DNA of 64,000 bases, from NCBI RefSeq assembly GCF_038096165.1, contig NZ_CP151076.1, forward strand, positions 1,302,001 through 1,366,000. The letters run 5' to 3'. A program made the position numbers and the translations under genes. How positions within the stretch are numbered: the stretch's first letter is position 1; each line of letters opens with the position of its first letter. The stretch is from Pseudomonas sp. G.S.17 (GTDB lineage Bacteria > Pseudomonadota > Gammaproteobacteria > Pseudomonadales > Pseudomonadaceae). Under the pieces are notes generated by a model, which worked only from the letters and a program-made list of their open reading frames with translations, searched no databases and was not told where the DNA came from. Shown piece by piece: positions 39,693 to 49,076 of this stretch.

Positions 39693-40592
39693 TCAGTGAT
39701 GGCTGGCTTGCACCGCACGTGCCGCCGTGATCAAACATTTGGTCAACTCGGGGGACGAGAACTTGGTCAGCACGGCATTGGCACCTGCCGCCTGGGCTTT
39801 TTCGCTGTTCATCGCGCTGTCTAGCGATGTATGCAGCAGGACATAAAGATCGTTGAAGTCCGGGGTCTCGCGCAAGGTGCGTGTGAAGGCATAACCATCC
39901 ATTTCGGACATTTCGATATCCGAAACTACCACGTTGATCTGTGCCGGTGAGCCTTGCAGCTCCAGCAATACGTCGATGGCTTCCTTGGCACTGCGGGCCG
40001 TGTGGCAATCGAGGCCAAGGTTGCGCAGGGTAATCAGTGATTGCTGCAGGGCCACCTGACTGTCATCGACCACCAGAATTCGCGCGGCGGCCAGCAGTTC
40101 GGTTTCTTCCGCCGTCAGCGCGTTCGGCTCGACGACGATTTGCGCAGGCGCAATGGCATGAATGACCTTCTCGATATCCAGCACCTGCACCAGCACGCCA
40201 TCGACCTGGGTGACCCCGGTAATAAATGACTTGCTGCCTGCGCCGTAGGGCGGCGGGCGAATGTCGGTGGTCAGGCAATGGACGATCTTGCTCACGGCCT
40301 GAACATGCAGACCCTGCTTGGAACGGCTGACGTCGGTGACGATCAGGCAGCCGCCATCCGGGTCAACCAGGGGGCGCTCGCCAATGGCGCGACTGAGGTC
40401 GATCACTGACAGCGCAGCACCGCGCAAGGTGGCGACGCCTTTGACGTGAGGGTGGGATTCGGGCAGCCGGGTCAGGGCGGGGCAGGGAATGATTTCGCTG
40501 ACCTTGAGTAGATTGATCGCCATCAGCTTGCCGCTGCGCAATGTGAACAGCAGCAGCGAGAGGGAATCTGCGCGGACGTTCTTGGAGGACAT
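39693..40592 (-). CDS. cheV: Chemotaxis coupling protein CheV
   Basis: The 299-aa cytoplasmic protein couples chemoreceptors to CheA. The N-terminal CheW-like domain (FTLRSGKLMAINLLKVSEII and RGAALSVIDLSRAIG) covers residues to about 155. A C-terminal receiver has acidic VVDDSQVA near 175, phospho-acceptor in VVVSDIEMSEMDG near 225, and the switch lysine in VLTKFSSPE. It is monocistronic and diverges from hmp. Confidence 0.94.
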   Translation of the reverse strand: MSSKNVRADSLSLLLFTLRSGKLMAINLLKVSEIIPCPALTRLPESHPHVKGVATLRGAALSVIDLSRAIGERPLVDPDGGCLIVTDVSRSKQGLHVQAVSKIVHCLTTDIRPPPYGAGSKSFITGVTQVDGVLVQVLDIEKVIHAIAPAQIVVEPNALTAEETELLAAARILVVDDSQVALQQSLITLRNLGLDCHTARSAKEAIDVLLELQGSPAQINVVVSDIEMSEMDGYAFTRTLRETPDFNDLYVLLHTSLDSAMNSEKAQAAGANAVLTKFSSPELTKCLITAARAVQASHH

Positions 40593-40726
40593 ATAAACCT
40601 TCTGGCCTTAGGTGTCTCGCTGCAACGAGCAGCAGACAGCTTTCTCTGGAGGGTTATCGACCTGCGCGACGCACGCTTGAGGTTTTTTCTGTAACCGGTG
40701 TGCAAAATTCTCTCATCGATAGGCGA

Positions 40727-40782
40727 GTCAAAAAGACCTCGCGCTGTCAAAGTGACTTGTTTATACATGGGGTCATTTTGAC
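40727..40782 (+). promoter_or_regulatory. Three NorR/FhpR-type sites upstream of hmp
   Basis: GTCAAAAAGAC (40727-40737), GTCAAAGTGAC (40746-40756) and GTCATTTTGAC (40772-40782) all fit the NorR core GT-N7-AC, two of them as GTCA-N3-TGAC dyads. Three upstream sites are the arrangement known for nitric-oxide-sensing NorR enhancers. A NorR/FhpR gene is not in the window. Confidence 0.65.
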
Positions 40783-40822
40783 CTTGTGTTCTTATCTATT
40801 TGATTTCGTTGAATAAAATTAA

Positions 40823-40839
40823 TGGCACGATTACTGATA
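40823..40839 (+). promoter_or_regulatory. Candidate sigma-54 promoter of hmp
   Basis: TGGCACG matches the -24 element exactly. The -12 region reads CTGA instead of TTGC, so the promoter is imperfect. Its distance from the NorR-type sites (about 40 bp) and from the hmp ATG (45 bp) is suitable. Confidence 0.5.
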
Positions 40840-40883
40840 CAACAAGGTAGATCTTATAAAGTCCCGCGTGCCAGGAGTACCTT

Positions 40884-42065
40884 ATGTTGAATGCCTCAGA
40901 TCGTGCCATCGTCAAATCCACTGTGCCACTGCTAGAAAGTGGTGGCGAAGCATTGACCACTCATTTCTATAAAAAAATGCTTTCGCAATACCCGCAAGTG
41001 CAGCCGTTGTTCAATCCGGCGCACCAGGCAAGCGGTGCTCAGCCAAGAGCGCTGGCCAACGGTTTGCTGATGTACGCCCGGCATATCGATGAGCTGGAGC
41101 AACTGGGTGACCTGCTCGCCAAGATCATCAACAAACACGTCGCGCTGCAAATTCTTCCCGAGCACTACCCGATTGTCGGCAGCTGCCTGTTGGCCGCCAT
41201 TGCCGAAGTGCTGGGTGAGGAAATCGCCACCGAGGAAGTCATCAATGCGTGGGGCAACGCCTATCAGCAACTGGCGGATATCCTGATCGGCGCCGAAGCC
41301 GTGATCTACGACGAAAAGGCCGAGGCTCAAGGCGGCTGGCGCGGGACGCGTGAATTCAAACTGATGGACAAGGTGGTGGAAAGTGACGAGATCACGTCGT
41401 TCTACCTGAAGCCTGCGGACGCAGGTCCGGTGCTGGATTTTGCCGCCGGGCAATACCTGGGTTTGCAACTGCACATCAACGGCATCGAGATGCGTCGCAA
41501 CTATTCGCTGTCGGCAGTTCCTGGCGGCGGCCAATACCGGATCAGCGTCAAGCGTGAGCCGCACGGCAAGGTGTCCAACTATCTGCACGATCAGGTGCAG
41601 ATCGGCGACAGCCTTCAGGTCTTCACGCCGTCCGGGGAATTCATCCTGGCGGCGAGCGACAAACCGCTGGTGCTGATCAGTGGCGGGGTAGGGATCACGC
41701 CCACCCTGGCCATGCTTGAAGCCGCGCTGGAGACTTCGCGCCCGATCCACTTCATCCACTGCGCGCGCAATGGCGGCGTTCACGCCTTCCGCGAGTGGGT
41801 GGATAATCTCGCGGCCCGTCACCCGCAGCTCAAACGCTTTTACTGCTACGACGAAGACGACGGCGTAAGTCCTGCTGCCGATGCCGTGGGTCTGCTGAAT
41901 CAGGCGCGACTGGAGCAGTGGCTGCCGGAGGATCGCGATCTGGATGCCTACTTCCTCGGTCCCAAGGGTTTCATGGCAGCGATGAAGCACCAACTCAAGC
42001 TTGCCGGTGTTCCGGAAAAGCAGAGCCGTTATGAATTCTTCGGCCCAGCCTCTGCCCTTGAGTAA
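40884..42065 (+). CDS. hmp: Flavohaemoprotein, nitric oxide dioxygenase
   Basis: The 393-aa cytoplasmic enzyme oxidises NO to nitrate with NAD(P)H. The globin domain (residues 1-140) has the proximal haem ligand H85 and distal-pocket Y29, with Y95 also conserved. The FAD domain has RRNYSLS near 198, and the NAD domain has LISGGVGITPT near 268 and a C-terminal YEFFGPA. AGGAG lies before the ATG. Control by a NorR/FhpR-type activator with sigma-54 is inferred from the upstream sites. Confidence 0.96.
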   Translation: MLNASDRAIVKSTVPLLESGGEALTTHFYKKMLSQYPQVQPLFNPAHQASGAQPRALANGLLMYARHIDELEQLGDLLAKIINKHVALQILPEHYPIVGSCLLAAIAEVLGEEIATEEVINAWGNAYQQLADILIGAEAVIYDEKAEAQGGWRGTREFKLMDKVVESDEITSFYLKPADAGPVLDFAAGQYLGLQLHINGIEMRRNYSLSAVPGGGQYRISVKREPHGKVSNYLHDQVQIGDSLQVFTPSGEFILAASDKPLVLISGGVGITPTLAMLEAALETSRPIHFIHCARNGGVHAFREWVDNLAARHPQLKRFYCYDEDDGVSPAADAVGLLNQARLEQWLPEDRDLDAYFLGPKGFMAAMKHQLKLAGVPEKQSRYEFFGPASALE

Positions 42066-42086
42066 GCTGCGACAAAGCGCCGCACT

Positions 42087-42159
42087 CTTCTATATATAGA
42101 AGGGCGCACTGCGACAAAAAGCCGCATCCTTCTATATATAAGAAGGATTCAGCTTTTTT
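42087..42159. terminator. Tandem TATATATA hairpins after hmp
   Basis: CTTCTATATATAGAAG (42087-42102) and CCTTCTATATATAAGAAGG (42128-42146) are hairpins within two imperfect 41-43-bp direct repeats (each with GCGACAAA-GCCGCA). A six-T run follows at 42154-42159, so the second may terminate hmp transcription. The rest of the 373-bp gap before dsbB shows no gene. Confidence 0.5.
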
Positions 42160-42438
42160 GCGTTTCTGGCGGTGCCGTGTGCCGGATGCTGGCGGTGATC
42201 GTGCATGACAGATTTTTGATCGTGCATGACGCAGGTCAAGGCGAGGTGGTGCCATCCGGTGGCCAAATGTATCCGTACAGCGGGTCAGCTCTTGAGTTGT
42301 CCGGCCCGCCCCGTGATTATCCCGAGCGATCGGGCCGTTGTGCATTTACACTCCCGTGGTTGAGAACCCACGGCTGGCTTCAATGGGCCCAGGCATGGAT
42401 CGACGATCCATATGGACACCCTGACAAAAGGTATGTGA

Positions 42439-42963
42439 ATGAGCGACAACATGTTGTACCTGAAACGCGAGAAACGCTTTCTGGTCTTGCTGGGCGTGAT
42501 TTGCCTGGCCTTGATCGGCGGCGCGTTGTACATGCAAGTGGTGTTGGGCGAGGCGCCATGCCCGCTGTGCATCCTGCAACGTTATGCGCTGCTGTTCATC
42601 GCCATCTTCGCCTTCATCGGCGCCGCGATGCCGGGCAGCCGCAGCATCACCGTGTGCGAGGTGCTGGTTACCTTGAGCGCAATAGGCGGAATCTTCGCCG
42701 CGGGCCGCCACGTGTACATCCTTTCCCACCCCACCGAGAGCTGCGGCATCGATGTGCTGCAACCGATCGTCGACGGTTTGCCACTGGCATTGATCTTTCC
42801 CCTGGGTTTTCAGGTCGGCGGCTTTTGCACGACCCCTTATCCGCCAGTCCTCGGTCTTTCTCTGGCCCAATGGGCGTTGGTGGCCTTCGTTCTGACTGTC
42901 GTGCTGGTTCCAGTCGGAATCCTGCGTAACCGACGCAAGCGTCACGGTTTACAAGGCCTGTAA
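42439..42963 (+). CDS. dsbB: Disulfide bond formation protein B
   Basis: The 174-aa inner-membrane quinone-linked oxidase reoxidises DsbA. It has four transmembrane helices and two periplasmic cysteine pairs: C41-C44 in APCPLCILQR and C102/C130, matching the E. coli arrangement. Pseudomonads often carry two dsbB genes; this one is next to the cyo operon. A longer frame overlapping it (42177-42929) is a shadow. Confidence 0.93.
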   Translation: MSDNMLYLKREKRFLVLLGVICLALIGGALYMQVVLGEAPCPLCILQRYALLFIAIFAFIGAAMPGSRSITVCEVLVTLSAIGGIFAAGRHVYILSHPTESCGIDVLQPIVDGLPLALIFPLGFQVGGFCTTPYPPVLGLSLAQWALVAFVLTVVLVPVGILRNRRKRHGLQGL

Positions 42964-42970
42964 GGTTTAG

Positions 42971-42995
42971 CGCTCCGTAAACGCGGAGCGTTTTT
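42971..42995 (+). terminator. Rho-independent terminator after dsbB
   Basis: The stem CGCTCCG/CGGAGCG is followed by five T residues, 8 bp after the dsbB stop. Confidence 0.85.
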
Positions 42996-43416
42996 CTTGT
43001 GAAAATTCCGTCGTTGTTTCGTGATCGTTACGTATTCGGAAACAAACTGTTGCTAAATAAACCATAGTCATAAAAATCTTACATATCTACAATCCCCGCA
43101 CTTACCGCTCCGGTCCACCGAGTGATAAGCCGTTTTCAGGGTCCAAAAGCGTCTTTTTACACACTGTGTAGAGTGTTTTTGCGGCCTTTGTTAGCACTCG
43201 GAATGTCCGCGCCAAAGGGAATTGGCCTGCAAAACAGGCCCAATGCCACCAATCAAATAAGAAACTAAAGATAACGTCGGATTTGTCGTTACGCTTGCAT
43301 GCGTCCTGACAGGGCCCTGTTCAATCCAAAAATATGCCAGCACCGGCAGGCTTTAGTGTTGGCGGTCGAAAACCAATTGCACTGCGCAAGCTGCTTTTGC
43401 TTTTAGAGGTCGTGAG
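42996..43416. other. Long upstream region of the cyo operon
   Basis: No gene is seen in this 421-bp stretch. It is relatively AT-rich at 43020-43090. It contains the palindrome TACACACTGTGTA at 43158-43170, a possible operator. I find no convincing TTGAT-N4-ATCAA Anr box. The length suggests a regulated promoter for the oxidase genes. Confidence 0.45.
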
Positions 43417-44376
43417 ATGAGTAAAAAAAGGTACCCCAGGTTTTTTGGCTTCTTGGCCCTTTTCAGCATGCTTTTGCTCAGTGGTTGCGAGGGTGTGCCT
43501 CTGCTCGATCCGAAAGGACAAGTAGGGATTGACGAGCGAAACCTGATTATTACCGCCACGCTGCTGATGTTGATTGTCGTGATTCCGGTCATCTTCATGA
43601 CCATTATCTTCGCCTGGAAATATCGTGCGTCGAACAAGAACGCGACGTACACGCCTGACTGGTCGCACTCCACGAAGATCGAAATCGCCGTATGGGGCAT
43701 TCCACTCGCCCTGTTGATCGTCCTGGGTTACATCACCTACGTGTCTACTCACGCTCTTGATCCGTATCGCCCTATCGACTCCGACGTCAAGCCGGTGACG
43801 ATCGAAGTGATCTCGATGGACTGGAAATGGGTATTCATCTACCCGGAACAGGGCATCGCCACGGTCAACAAGATCGTGTTCCCGGCCAACACACCGGTCA
43901 ATTTCAAAATCACCTCTGACTCGGTAATGAACTCGTTCTTCATTCCAGGTCTGGGCGGCCAGGTGTACGCCATGGCGGGCATGCTGACCAAGCTGCACTT
44001 GATCGCCAACGAGAACCACGAATTCAACGGTATCTCCGCCAACTACAGCGGCGCGGGCTTCACCGGCATGAAATTCAAGGCGATCTCGACGTCTCAGGCT
44101 GACTTCGACGCCTGGGTCACTGAAGTCAAGAATTCACCGAAAAAGCTTGAAACGTCCGAATACGCAGCCTTGCTCAAGCCAAGCGAGCGTAATCCCGTCG
44201 AGCTCTACTCCAAGGTCACTCCAAACCTGTTCCAGGCCGTCATCGACAAATATGAAGGCATGAAACCGGGCAAGGCGAATCCTCACGAGCAGGAAGGCAA
44301 CGCTCACGAGGCAGAACATGCCGGTATGGAAGGGATGGACATGGGTAAGCATTCAGCTGCTGGGGCAGAGGAGTAA
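43417..44376 (+). CDS. cyoA: Cytochrome o ubiquinol oxidase subunit II
   Basis: The 319-aa lipoprotein subunit of the proton-pumping bo3 oxidase has a signal peptide with lipobox LLLSGC (C24). Two transmembrane helices (about 45-67 and 90-110) and a periplasmic cupredoxin-like domain follow. The CuA ligands of cytochrome c oxidases are absent, as expected for a quinol oxidase. The C-terminus is His/Glu/Met-rich (HEQEGNAHEAEHAGMEGMDMGKH), longer than in E. coli. First gene of cyoABCDE. Confidence 0.95.
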   Translation: MSKKRYPRFFGFLALFSMLLLSGCEGVPLLDPKGQVGIDERNLIITATLLMLIVVIPVIFMTIIFAWKYRASNKNATYTPDWSHSTKIEIAVWGIPLALLIVLGYITYVSTHALDPYRPIDSDVKPVTIEVISMDWKWVFIYPEQGIATVNKIVFPANTPVNFKITSDSVMNSFFIPGLGGQVYAMAGMLTKLHLIANENHEFNGISANYSGAGFTGMKFKAISTSQADFDAWVTEVKNSPKKLETSEYAALLKPSERNPVELYSKVTPNLFQAVIDKYEGMKPGKANPHEQEGNAHEAEHAGMEGMDMGKHSAAGAEE

Positions 44377-44379
44377 ACG

Positions 44380-46392
44380 ATGTTTGGTAAATTAAGTCTG
44401 GACGCGATACCGTTCCACGAACCGATCGTGATGATCACCCTGGCGATGATCGCGCTGGGTGGCATTGCGTTGTTCGCGGCTATCACGTACTTCAAGAAGT
44501 GGACGTATCTGTGGACCGAATGGCTGACCTCGGTCGACCATAAGAAAATCGGTGTGATGTACATCGTCGTTGCCATGGTCATGCTGTTGCGTGGCTTTGC
44601 CGACGCCGTGATGATGCGTACCCAGTTGGCTGTCGCCACTAACGGCTCGGAAGGCTATCTGCCGCCTGAGCACTATGACCAGATCTTCACCGCTCACGGT
44701 GTGATCATGATCATCTTCATGGCGATGCCATTCTTCACCGGCCTGATGAACATCGTCGTGCCGCTGCAGATCGGCGCCCGTGACGTTGCCTTCCCGTTCC
44801 TGAACTCCCTGAGCTTCTGGCTGCTGGTATCCGGCGTGATCCTGGTCAACCTGTCCCTGGGCGTCGGCGAATTCGCACGTACCGGTTGGGTTGCCTATCC
44901 ACCTCTTTCCGAACTGGGCTACAGCCCGGGCGTGGGGGTCGATTACTACATCTGGGCGCTACAGCTATCGGGACTCGGGACGACACTCACGGGTGTCAAC
45001 TTCCTGGTGACCGTGCTGAAAATGCGTACGCCTGGCATGAAGTTGATGGAAATGCCGATCTTCACCTGGACCTGCACCTTCGCCAACGTTCTGATCGTGG
45101 CTTCGTTCCCGATCCTGACGGCGACGCTGGGCCTGTTGACGCTTGACCGCTACATGGACTTCCACATTTTCACGAACGAGTTGGGTGGTAACCCGATGAT
45201 GTACGTGAACCTGTTCTGGGCATGGGGTCACCCTGAGGTTTACATCCTGGTGCTTCCGGCATTCGGGGTCTTCTCCGAAGTCATCTCCACGTTCTCCGGC
45301 AAGCGCCTGTTTGGTCACAAGTCGATGATCTTCGCCAGCGGCGGGATCACCGTACTGGGCTTCATGGTCTGGCTGCACCACTTCTTCACCATGGGTTCGG
45401 GTGCCAACGTCAACGCCTTCTTCGGGCTGGCGACGATGCTCATTGCGATTCCGACGGGTGTGAAGCTGTTCAACTGGCTGTTCACGATTTACCAGGGGCG
45501 TCTGCGCTTCACCGCGCCGGTTCTCTGGACCCTGGGCTTCATCATCACCTTCTCGATCGGCGGCATGACCGGCGTTCTGTTGGCGATTCCAGGTGCCGAC
45601 TTCGTGCTGCACAACAGCCTGTTCGTAATCGCTCACTTCCACAACGTCATCATCGGCGGTGCGGTCTTCGGTTACATCGCTGGCTTCGCGTTCTGGTTCC
45701 CTAAAGCGTTCGGCTTCAAGCTCAACGAAAACTGGGGCAAGGCTGCGTTCGGTTTCTGGTTCACCGGTTTCTTCGTTGCGTTCATGCCGCTGTACTTCCT
45801 GGGCTTCCTGGGCATGACCCGTCGTCTGAACAGCACCGATAACCCTGAGTGGAACCTGTATCTGCACATCGCCTTCTGGGGCGCGATGCTGATCGCTTGC
45901 GGTATCGCCTGCCAGTTGATCCAGATCTACGTCAGTATCCGCGATCGCAAAGACAACATGGACGTCACCGGCGACCCATGGAATGGCCACACTCTGGAGT
46001 GGTCGACTTCTTCGCCGCCGCCGTTCTACAACTTTGCAGAACTGCCGAAAGCCGACGAAATCGATGCGTTCACCGCGAGCAAGCGTGCGGGCACGGCTTA
46101 CAACGTTCCGGCTCACTACTCCGACATTCACATGCCTAACAACACCGCCACCGGCGTGGTGATGGGCATGCTGTTGACGGTGTTCGGGTTTGCCATGATC
46201 TGGCACATCTGGTGGTTGGCGATCGCCAGCCTGGCAGGAACAGTCGTTGCCTTCGTGATCCACGCAGCACGTGACGACCAGGGCTACATGGTTCCGGCCG
46301 CAGACGTAGCGCGTATCGAAGGTGAACAGCACAAGGTCCTCGTGGCTAACGGCGCATACACTCCTGTCAATTCCACGCTGGAGCAGGTTTAA
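44380..46392 (+). CDS. cyoB: Cytochrome o ubiquinol oxidase subunit I
   Basis: The 670-aa catalytic subunit carries haem b, haem o3 and CuB. It has about 15 transmembrane helices. The CuB His-Tyr motif is [15 protein letters not shown] near 283, the CuB pair is in HHFF near 333, and haem ligands are in VIAHFHNVI near 418. It oxidises ubiquinol, reduces O2 and pumps protons. It follows cyoA by 3 bp. Confidence 0.97.
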   Translation: MFGKLSLDAIPFHEPIVMITLAMIALGGIALFAAITYFKKWTYLWTEWLTSVDHKKIGVMYIVVAMVMLLRGFADAVMMRTQLAVATNGSEGYLPPEHYDQIFTAHGVIMIIFMAMPFFTGLMNIVVPLQIGARDVAFPFLNSLSFWLLVSGVILVNLSLGVGEFARTGWVAYPPLSELGYSPGVGVDYYIWALQLSGLGTTLTGVNFLVTVLKMRTPGMKLMEMPIFTWTCTFANVLIVASFPILTATLGLLTLDRYMDFHIFTNELGGNPMMYVNLFWAWGHPEVYILVLPAFGVFSEVISTFSGKRLFGHKSMIFASGGITVLGFMVWLHHFFTMGSGANVNAFFGLATMLIAIPTGVKLFNWLFTIYQGRLRFTAPVLWTLGFIITFSIGGMTGVLLAIPGADFVLHNSLFVIAHFHNVIIGGAVFGYIAGFAFWFPKAFGFKLNENWGKAAFGFWFTGFFVAFMPLYFLGFLGMTRRLNSTDNPEWNLYLHIAFWGAMLIACGIACQLIQIYVSIRDRKDNMDVTGDPWNGHTLEWSTSSPPPFYNFAELPKADEIDAFTASKRAGTAYNVPAHYSDIHMPNNTATGVVMGMLLTVFGFAMIWHIWWLAIASLAGTVVAFVIHAARDDQGYMVPAADVARIEGEQHKVLVANGAYTPVNSTLEQV

Positions 46393-46394
46393 AC

Positions 46395-47015
46395 ATGTCG
46401 AACTTAGTATTGAATCCAGGCGATGCCCACGGTCACGACCACGGGCATGATCACCACGACGCAGGAGCCATGACCGTCTACGGTTTCTGGCTCTACCTGA
46501 TGACTGACTGTGTGTTGTTCGCGTCTGTATTCGCGGCCTACGCAGTGTTGTCCGGCAACGTGGCTGGCGGGCCTTCGGGCCACGATATCTTCGAACTGCC
46601 GTTCGTGCTGGTCGAAACCGCTTGCCTGCTGTTCAGCTCCATCACCTACGGCTTCGCCATGCTGGCGGTGCACAAGGGTAACAAGTCGCAGGTTCTGGGC
46701 TGGCTGGCCCTGACCTTCCTGTTCGGTGCCGCCTTCATCGGCATGGAGATCTTCGAGTTTCACAAGCTGATCTCCGAGGGCTTCGGTCCTAGCCGCAGCG
46801 GCTTCCTGTCGGGCTTCTTCGCCCTGGTAGGCATGCACGGCCTGCACGTGACCAGCGGCCTGATCTGGATGGGCATCATGATGTACCAGGTCCAGACTCG
46901 TGGCCTGACGGCGACCAACACCACGCGCCTGAGCTGCCTGAGTCTGTTCTGGCACTTCCTGGACGTGGTCTGGATCTGCGTCTTCACCGTTGTTTATCTG
47001 ATGGGAGTCCTGTAA
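46395..47015 (+). CDS. cyoC: Cytochrome o ubiquinol oxidase subunit III
   Basis: The 206-aa membrane subunit has five transmembrane helices, with [21 protein letters not shown] near residue 26 and a His/Asp-rich N-terminus ([11 protein letters not shown]). It belongs to the CyoC/CoxC family and supports the oxidase core. Its TAA overlaps the cyoD ATG by one base. Confidence 0.95.
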   Translation: MSNLVLNPGDAHGHDHGHDHHDAGAMTVYGFWLYLMTDCVLFASVFAAYAVLSGNVAGGPSGHDIFELPFVLVETACLLFSSITYGFAMLAVHKGNKSQVLGWLALTFLFGAAFIGMEIFEFHKLISEGFGPSRSGFLSGFFALVGMHGLHVTSGLIWMGIMMYQVQTRGLTATNTTRLSCLSLFWHFLDVVWICVFTVVYLMGVL

Positions 47016-47347
47016 TGGCTAACGCACATATCCACGCTGAAGAAACAAGTCACGGCAGCGTCAGGTCGTATGTCATCGGCTTCGTGTTGTCGGTAATCCT
47101 GACCGCGATCCCGTTCTGGCTGGTCATGGATCCAATCATGTCCAAGACGGCAACGCTTTGGACGATTCTGATCTTCGCAATCGTTCAGGTAATGGTTCAC
47201 CTGGTGTACTTCCTGCACTTCGACCGTTCGCCTGGACAACGCAATAACGTGATTTCCTTTGCGTTTGCGGCGCTGGTCATTGTCCTGTTGGTTGGTCTCT
47301 CGTTGTGGATCATGTTCAGCATCCACACCGTCATGATGGCGCACTGA
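47015..47347 (+). CDS. cyoD: Cytochrome o ubiquinol oxidase subunit IV
   Basis: The 110-aa protein has three transmembrane helices (SYVIGFVLSVILTAIPFWLVM and two more). It is the small subunit of the bo3 complex, thought to aid CuB assembly. It lies 10 bp before cyoE. Confidence 0.94.
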   Translation: MANAHIHAEETSHGSVRSYVIGFVLSVILTAIPFWLVMDPIMSKTATLWTILIFAIVQVMVHLVYFLHFDRSPGQRNNVISFAFAALVIVLLVGLSLWIMFSIHTVMMAH

Positions 47348-47357
47348 GGAAACCTGA

Positions 47358-48245
47358 ATGTCCCTTAAGCACTTTATCCAAATCACCAAGCCGGGGATCA
47401 TTTTCGGTAACGTGCTTTCGGTGGCAGGTGGCTTCTTTCTGGCTTCCAAAGGGCAGATCGACTTCGGCCTTTTTCTGGCCGCAGTCATCGGCACCTCGCT
47501 GGTTGTTGCGTCCGGTTGCGTGTTCAACAACTGCATCGACCGTGACATTGACGTGAAGATGGAACGCACCAAGAACCGCGTGCTGGTGCAGGGCCTGGTT
47601 TCATTGAAACTGGCGCTGCTCTACGCAACGATTCTGGGCGTGGTCGGGGTTGGCCTGCTGTACACCAAGGCCAACCCGCTGGCGGCGTTGTTCGCGGTCA
47701 TCGGTTTTGTGATTTATGTCGGCTTCTACAGTCTGTACCTGAAACGCAAATCGGTGCACGGAACCCTGGTGGGCAGTCTGTCGGGGGCCATGCCGCCGGT
47801 GATTGGCTACGTTGCGGTGAGCAACAGCTTCGACTTCGCCGCGCTGACGCTACTGGTGATGTTCAGCCTGTGGCAGATGCCGCATTCGTATGCCATTGCG
47901 ATCTTCCGTTTCAACGACTATCTGGCCGCGAAGATTCCGGTTCTGCCGGTCGAGCGCGGTATCCTGGTCGCCAAGCGTCATATCCTGATGTACATCCTGG
48001 CGTTCCTGGTGGCTACCCTGATGTTGACCGTTGGCGGTTACGCTGGCCTCAACTACATGGCAGTCGCTGCAGCCATGGGCATGTACTGGTTGTACATGGC
48101 CTGGAAAGGCTACAAGGCGGTGGATGACATCGTCTGGGCACGCAAGCTGTTCGTCTTCTCCATCTTCACCATCAGCGCCTTGAGCGTGATGATGTCGCTG
48201 GACTTTCAGGTAACCAAGGAATTGTTGGTGACGTACGCCTTCTGA
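47358..48245 (+). CDS. cyoE: Protohaem IX farnesyltransferase (haem O synthase)
   Basis: The 295-aa integral-membrane UbiA-family enzyme converts haem B to haem O, the cofactor of CyoB. Prenyl-diphosphate motifs are [18 protein letters not shown] near residue 54 and YSLYLKRKS near 125. It ends the operon just before a strong terminator. Confidence 0.96.
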   Translation: MSLKHFIQITKPGIIFGNVLSVAGGFFLASKGQIDFGLFLAAVIGTSLVVASGCVFNNCIDRDIDVKMERTKNRVLVQGLVSLKLALLYATILGVVGVGLLYTKANPLAALFAVIGFVIYVGFYSLYLKRKSVHGTLVGSLSGAMPPVIGYVAVSNSFDFAALTLLVMFSLWQMPHSYAIAIFRFNDYLAAKIPVLPVERGILVAKRHILMYILAFLVATLMLTVGGYAGLNYMAVAAAMGMYWLYMAWKGYKAVDDIVWARKLFVFSIFTISALSVMMSLDFQVTKELLVTYAF

Positions 48246-48266
48246 TTCCACGCTGGCCTGAAACAT

Positions 48267-48301
48267 GAAACCCCGTTGCTCGACTGAGCAGCGGGGTTTT
48301 T
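48267..48301 (+). terminator. Rho-independent terminator after cyoE
   Basis: AAACCCCG-TTGCTC-GACT-GAGCAG-CGGGGTTTTTT forms a long GC-rich stem ending in T residues. It also lies just beyond the 3' end of the leftward yefM-yoeB pair. Confidence 0.9.
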
Positions 48302-48332
48302 TATGGCTCGGGTTCAGGGTTGGGTTCAGGGT

Positions 48333-48587
48333 TCAGTAATGGTAGCGGCACTGCAGGATCTGCAACTCGCTGCCCTCGACTGTGTAGACCAGCCGATGCT
48401 CATGGGTAATCCGCCGGGACCAGAAACCGCTGAGGTTGTGCTTGAGTGGTTCAGGCTTACCGATGCCTTCGAAGGGGTCGCGCTGAATCGCTTTGATGAC
48501 GAGGTTGATGCGCTTGAGGCTGGTCTTGTCGTTTTGTTGAAACCAGAGGTAATCGTCCCAGGCTTCCGGAGTGAACAGCACATTCAT
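48333..48587 (-). CDS. yoeB: YoeB toxin, ribosome-dependent mRNA interferase
   Basis: The 84-aa RelE-fold toxin retains all YoeB catalytic residues at the E. coli positions: E46, R65 and H83, with the C-terminal RYHY. It cleaves mRNA in the ribosomal A site during stress or after YefM loss. Its ATG overlaps the antitoxin stop. All key residues are present, so it should be active. Confidence 0.95.
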   Translation of the reverse strand: MNVLFTPEAWDDYLWFQQNDKTSLKRINLVIKAIQRDPFEGIGKPEPLKHNLSGFWSRRITHEHRLVYTVEGSELQILQCRYHY

Positions 48588-48838
48588 TCTTCAATCAGCT
48601 TCCTGGCCTGTGCCTTGCCGCTACGCAGGCTGTTCAAGGACTTCACCAGACGCTCGGCATTGGCTGGCGAGCGCAACAGGTAGGCGGTTTCTTCCAGGGC
48701 ATTGAAATCCGCCAGTGACATCATCACCACCGGTTCGCCCTTTTGGCGAGTGACCAGGAGTGGCGCTCGGTCCTCGTTTACCCGGTCCATTGTTTCGGAC
48801 AAATGAGCCCGTGCGGTCGTGTAATTAATGGTCTGCAT
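48584..48838 (-). CDS. yefM: YefM antitoxin
   Basis: The 84-aa Phd/YefM-family antitoxin and autorepressor has an N-terminal DNA-binding fold (MQTINYTTARAHLSETMDRV). It continues with PVVMMSLADFNALEETAYLLRS and a C-terminal toxin-wrapping helix. GTACA/GGTACA elements at 48864-48882, upstream of its start, may be its operator. It is co-transcribed with yoeB. Confidence 0.93.
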   Translation of the reverse strand: MQTINYTTARAHLSETMDRVNEDRAPLLVTRQKGEPVVMMSLADFNALEETAYLLRSPANAERLVKSLNSLRSGKAQARKLIEE

Positions 48839-49076
48839 GTGAATACCTCTGTCGAAACGCTAACGTACAGAAATAGGTACAGGTCTGCAACAGGCAGTTC
48901 GTCTTGATTCTGCCGCAGCCTTGCAAACTTACAGTGTCGTGACAGCAGTTTCAGCCGGACAGAGGGATTCAAACCATGACAAACGGGGGCTGTTTGCAGC
49001 ATGATGTATCCGCTTTGTAGGTAATAGGTAACTGGTTTGTAGGACCGCGCCCTTGAAAGGCTTCGAAACTGACTTT

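Noticed and set aside
39624..40008. N-terminal extension of the GNAT frame into cheV
   Set aside because: The extension overlaps the cheV coding sequence on the same strand and has antisense-like composition; GNAT homology begins at the ATG at 39624.
42177..42929. 250-codon frame overlapping dsbB
   Set aside because: It reads dsbB in another frame; DsbB has all four catalytic cysteines and four helices.
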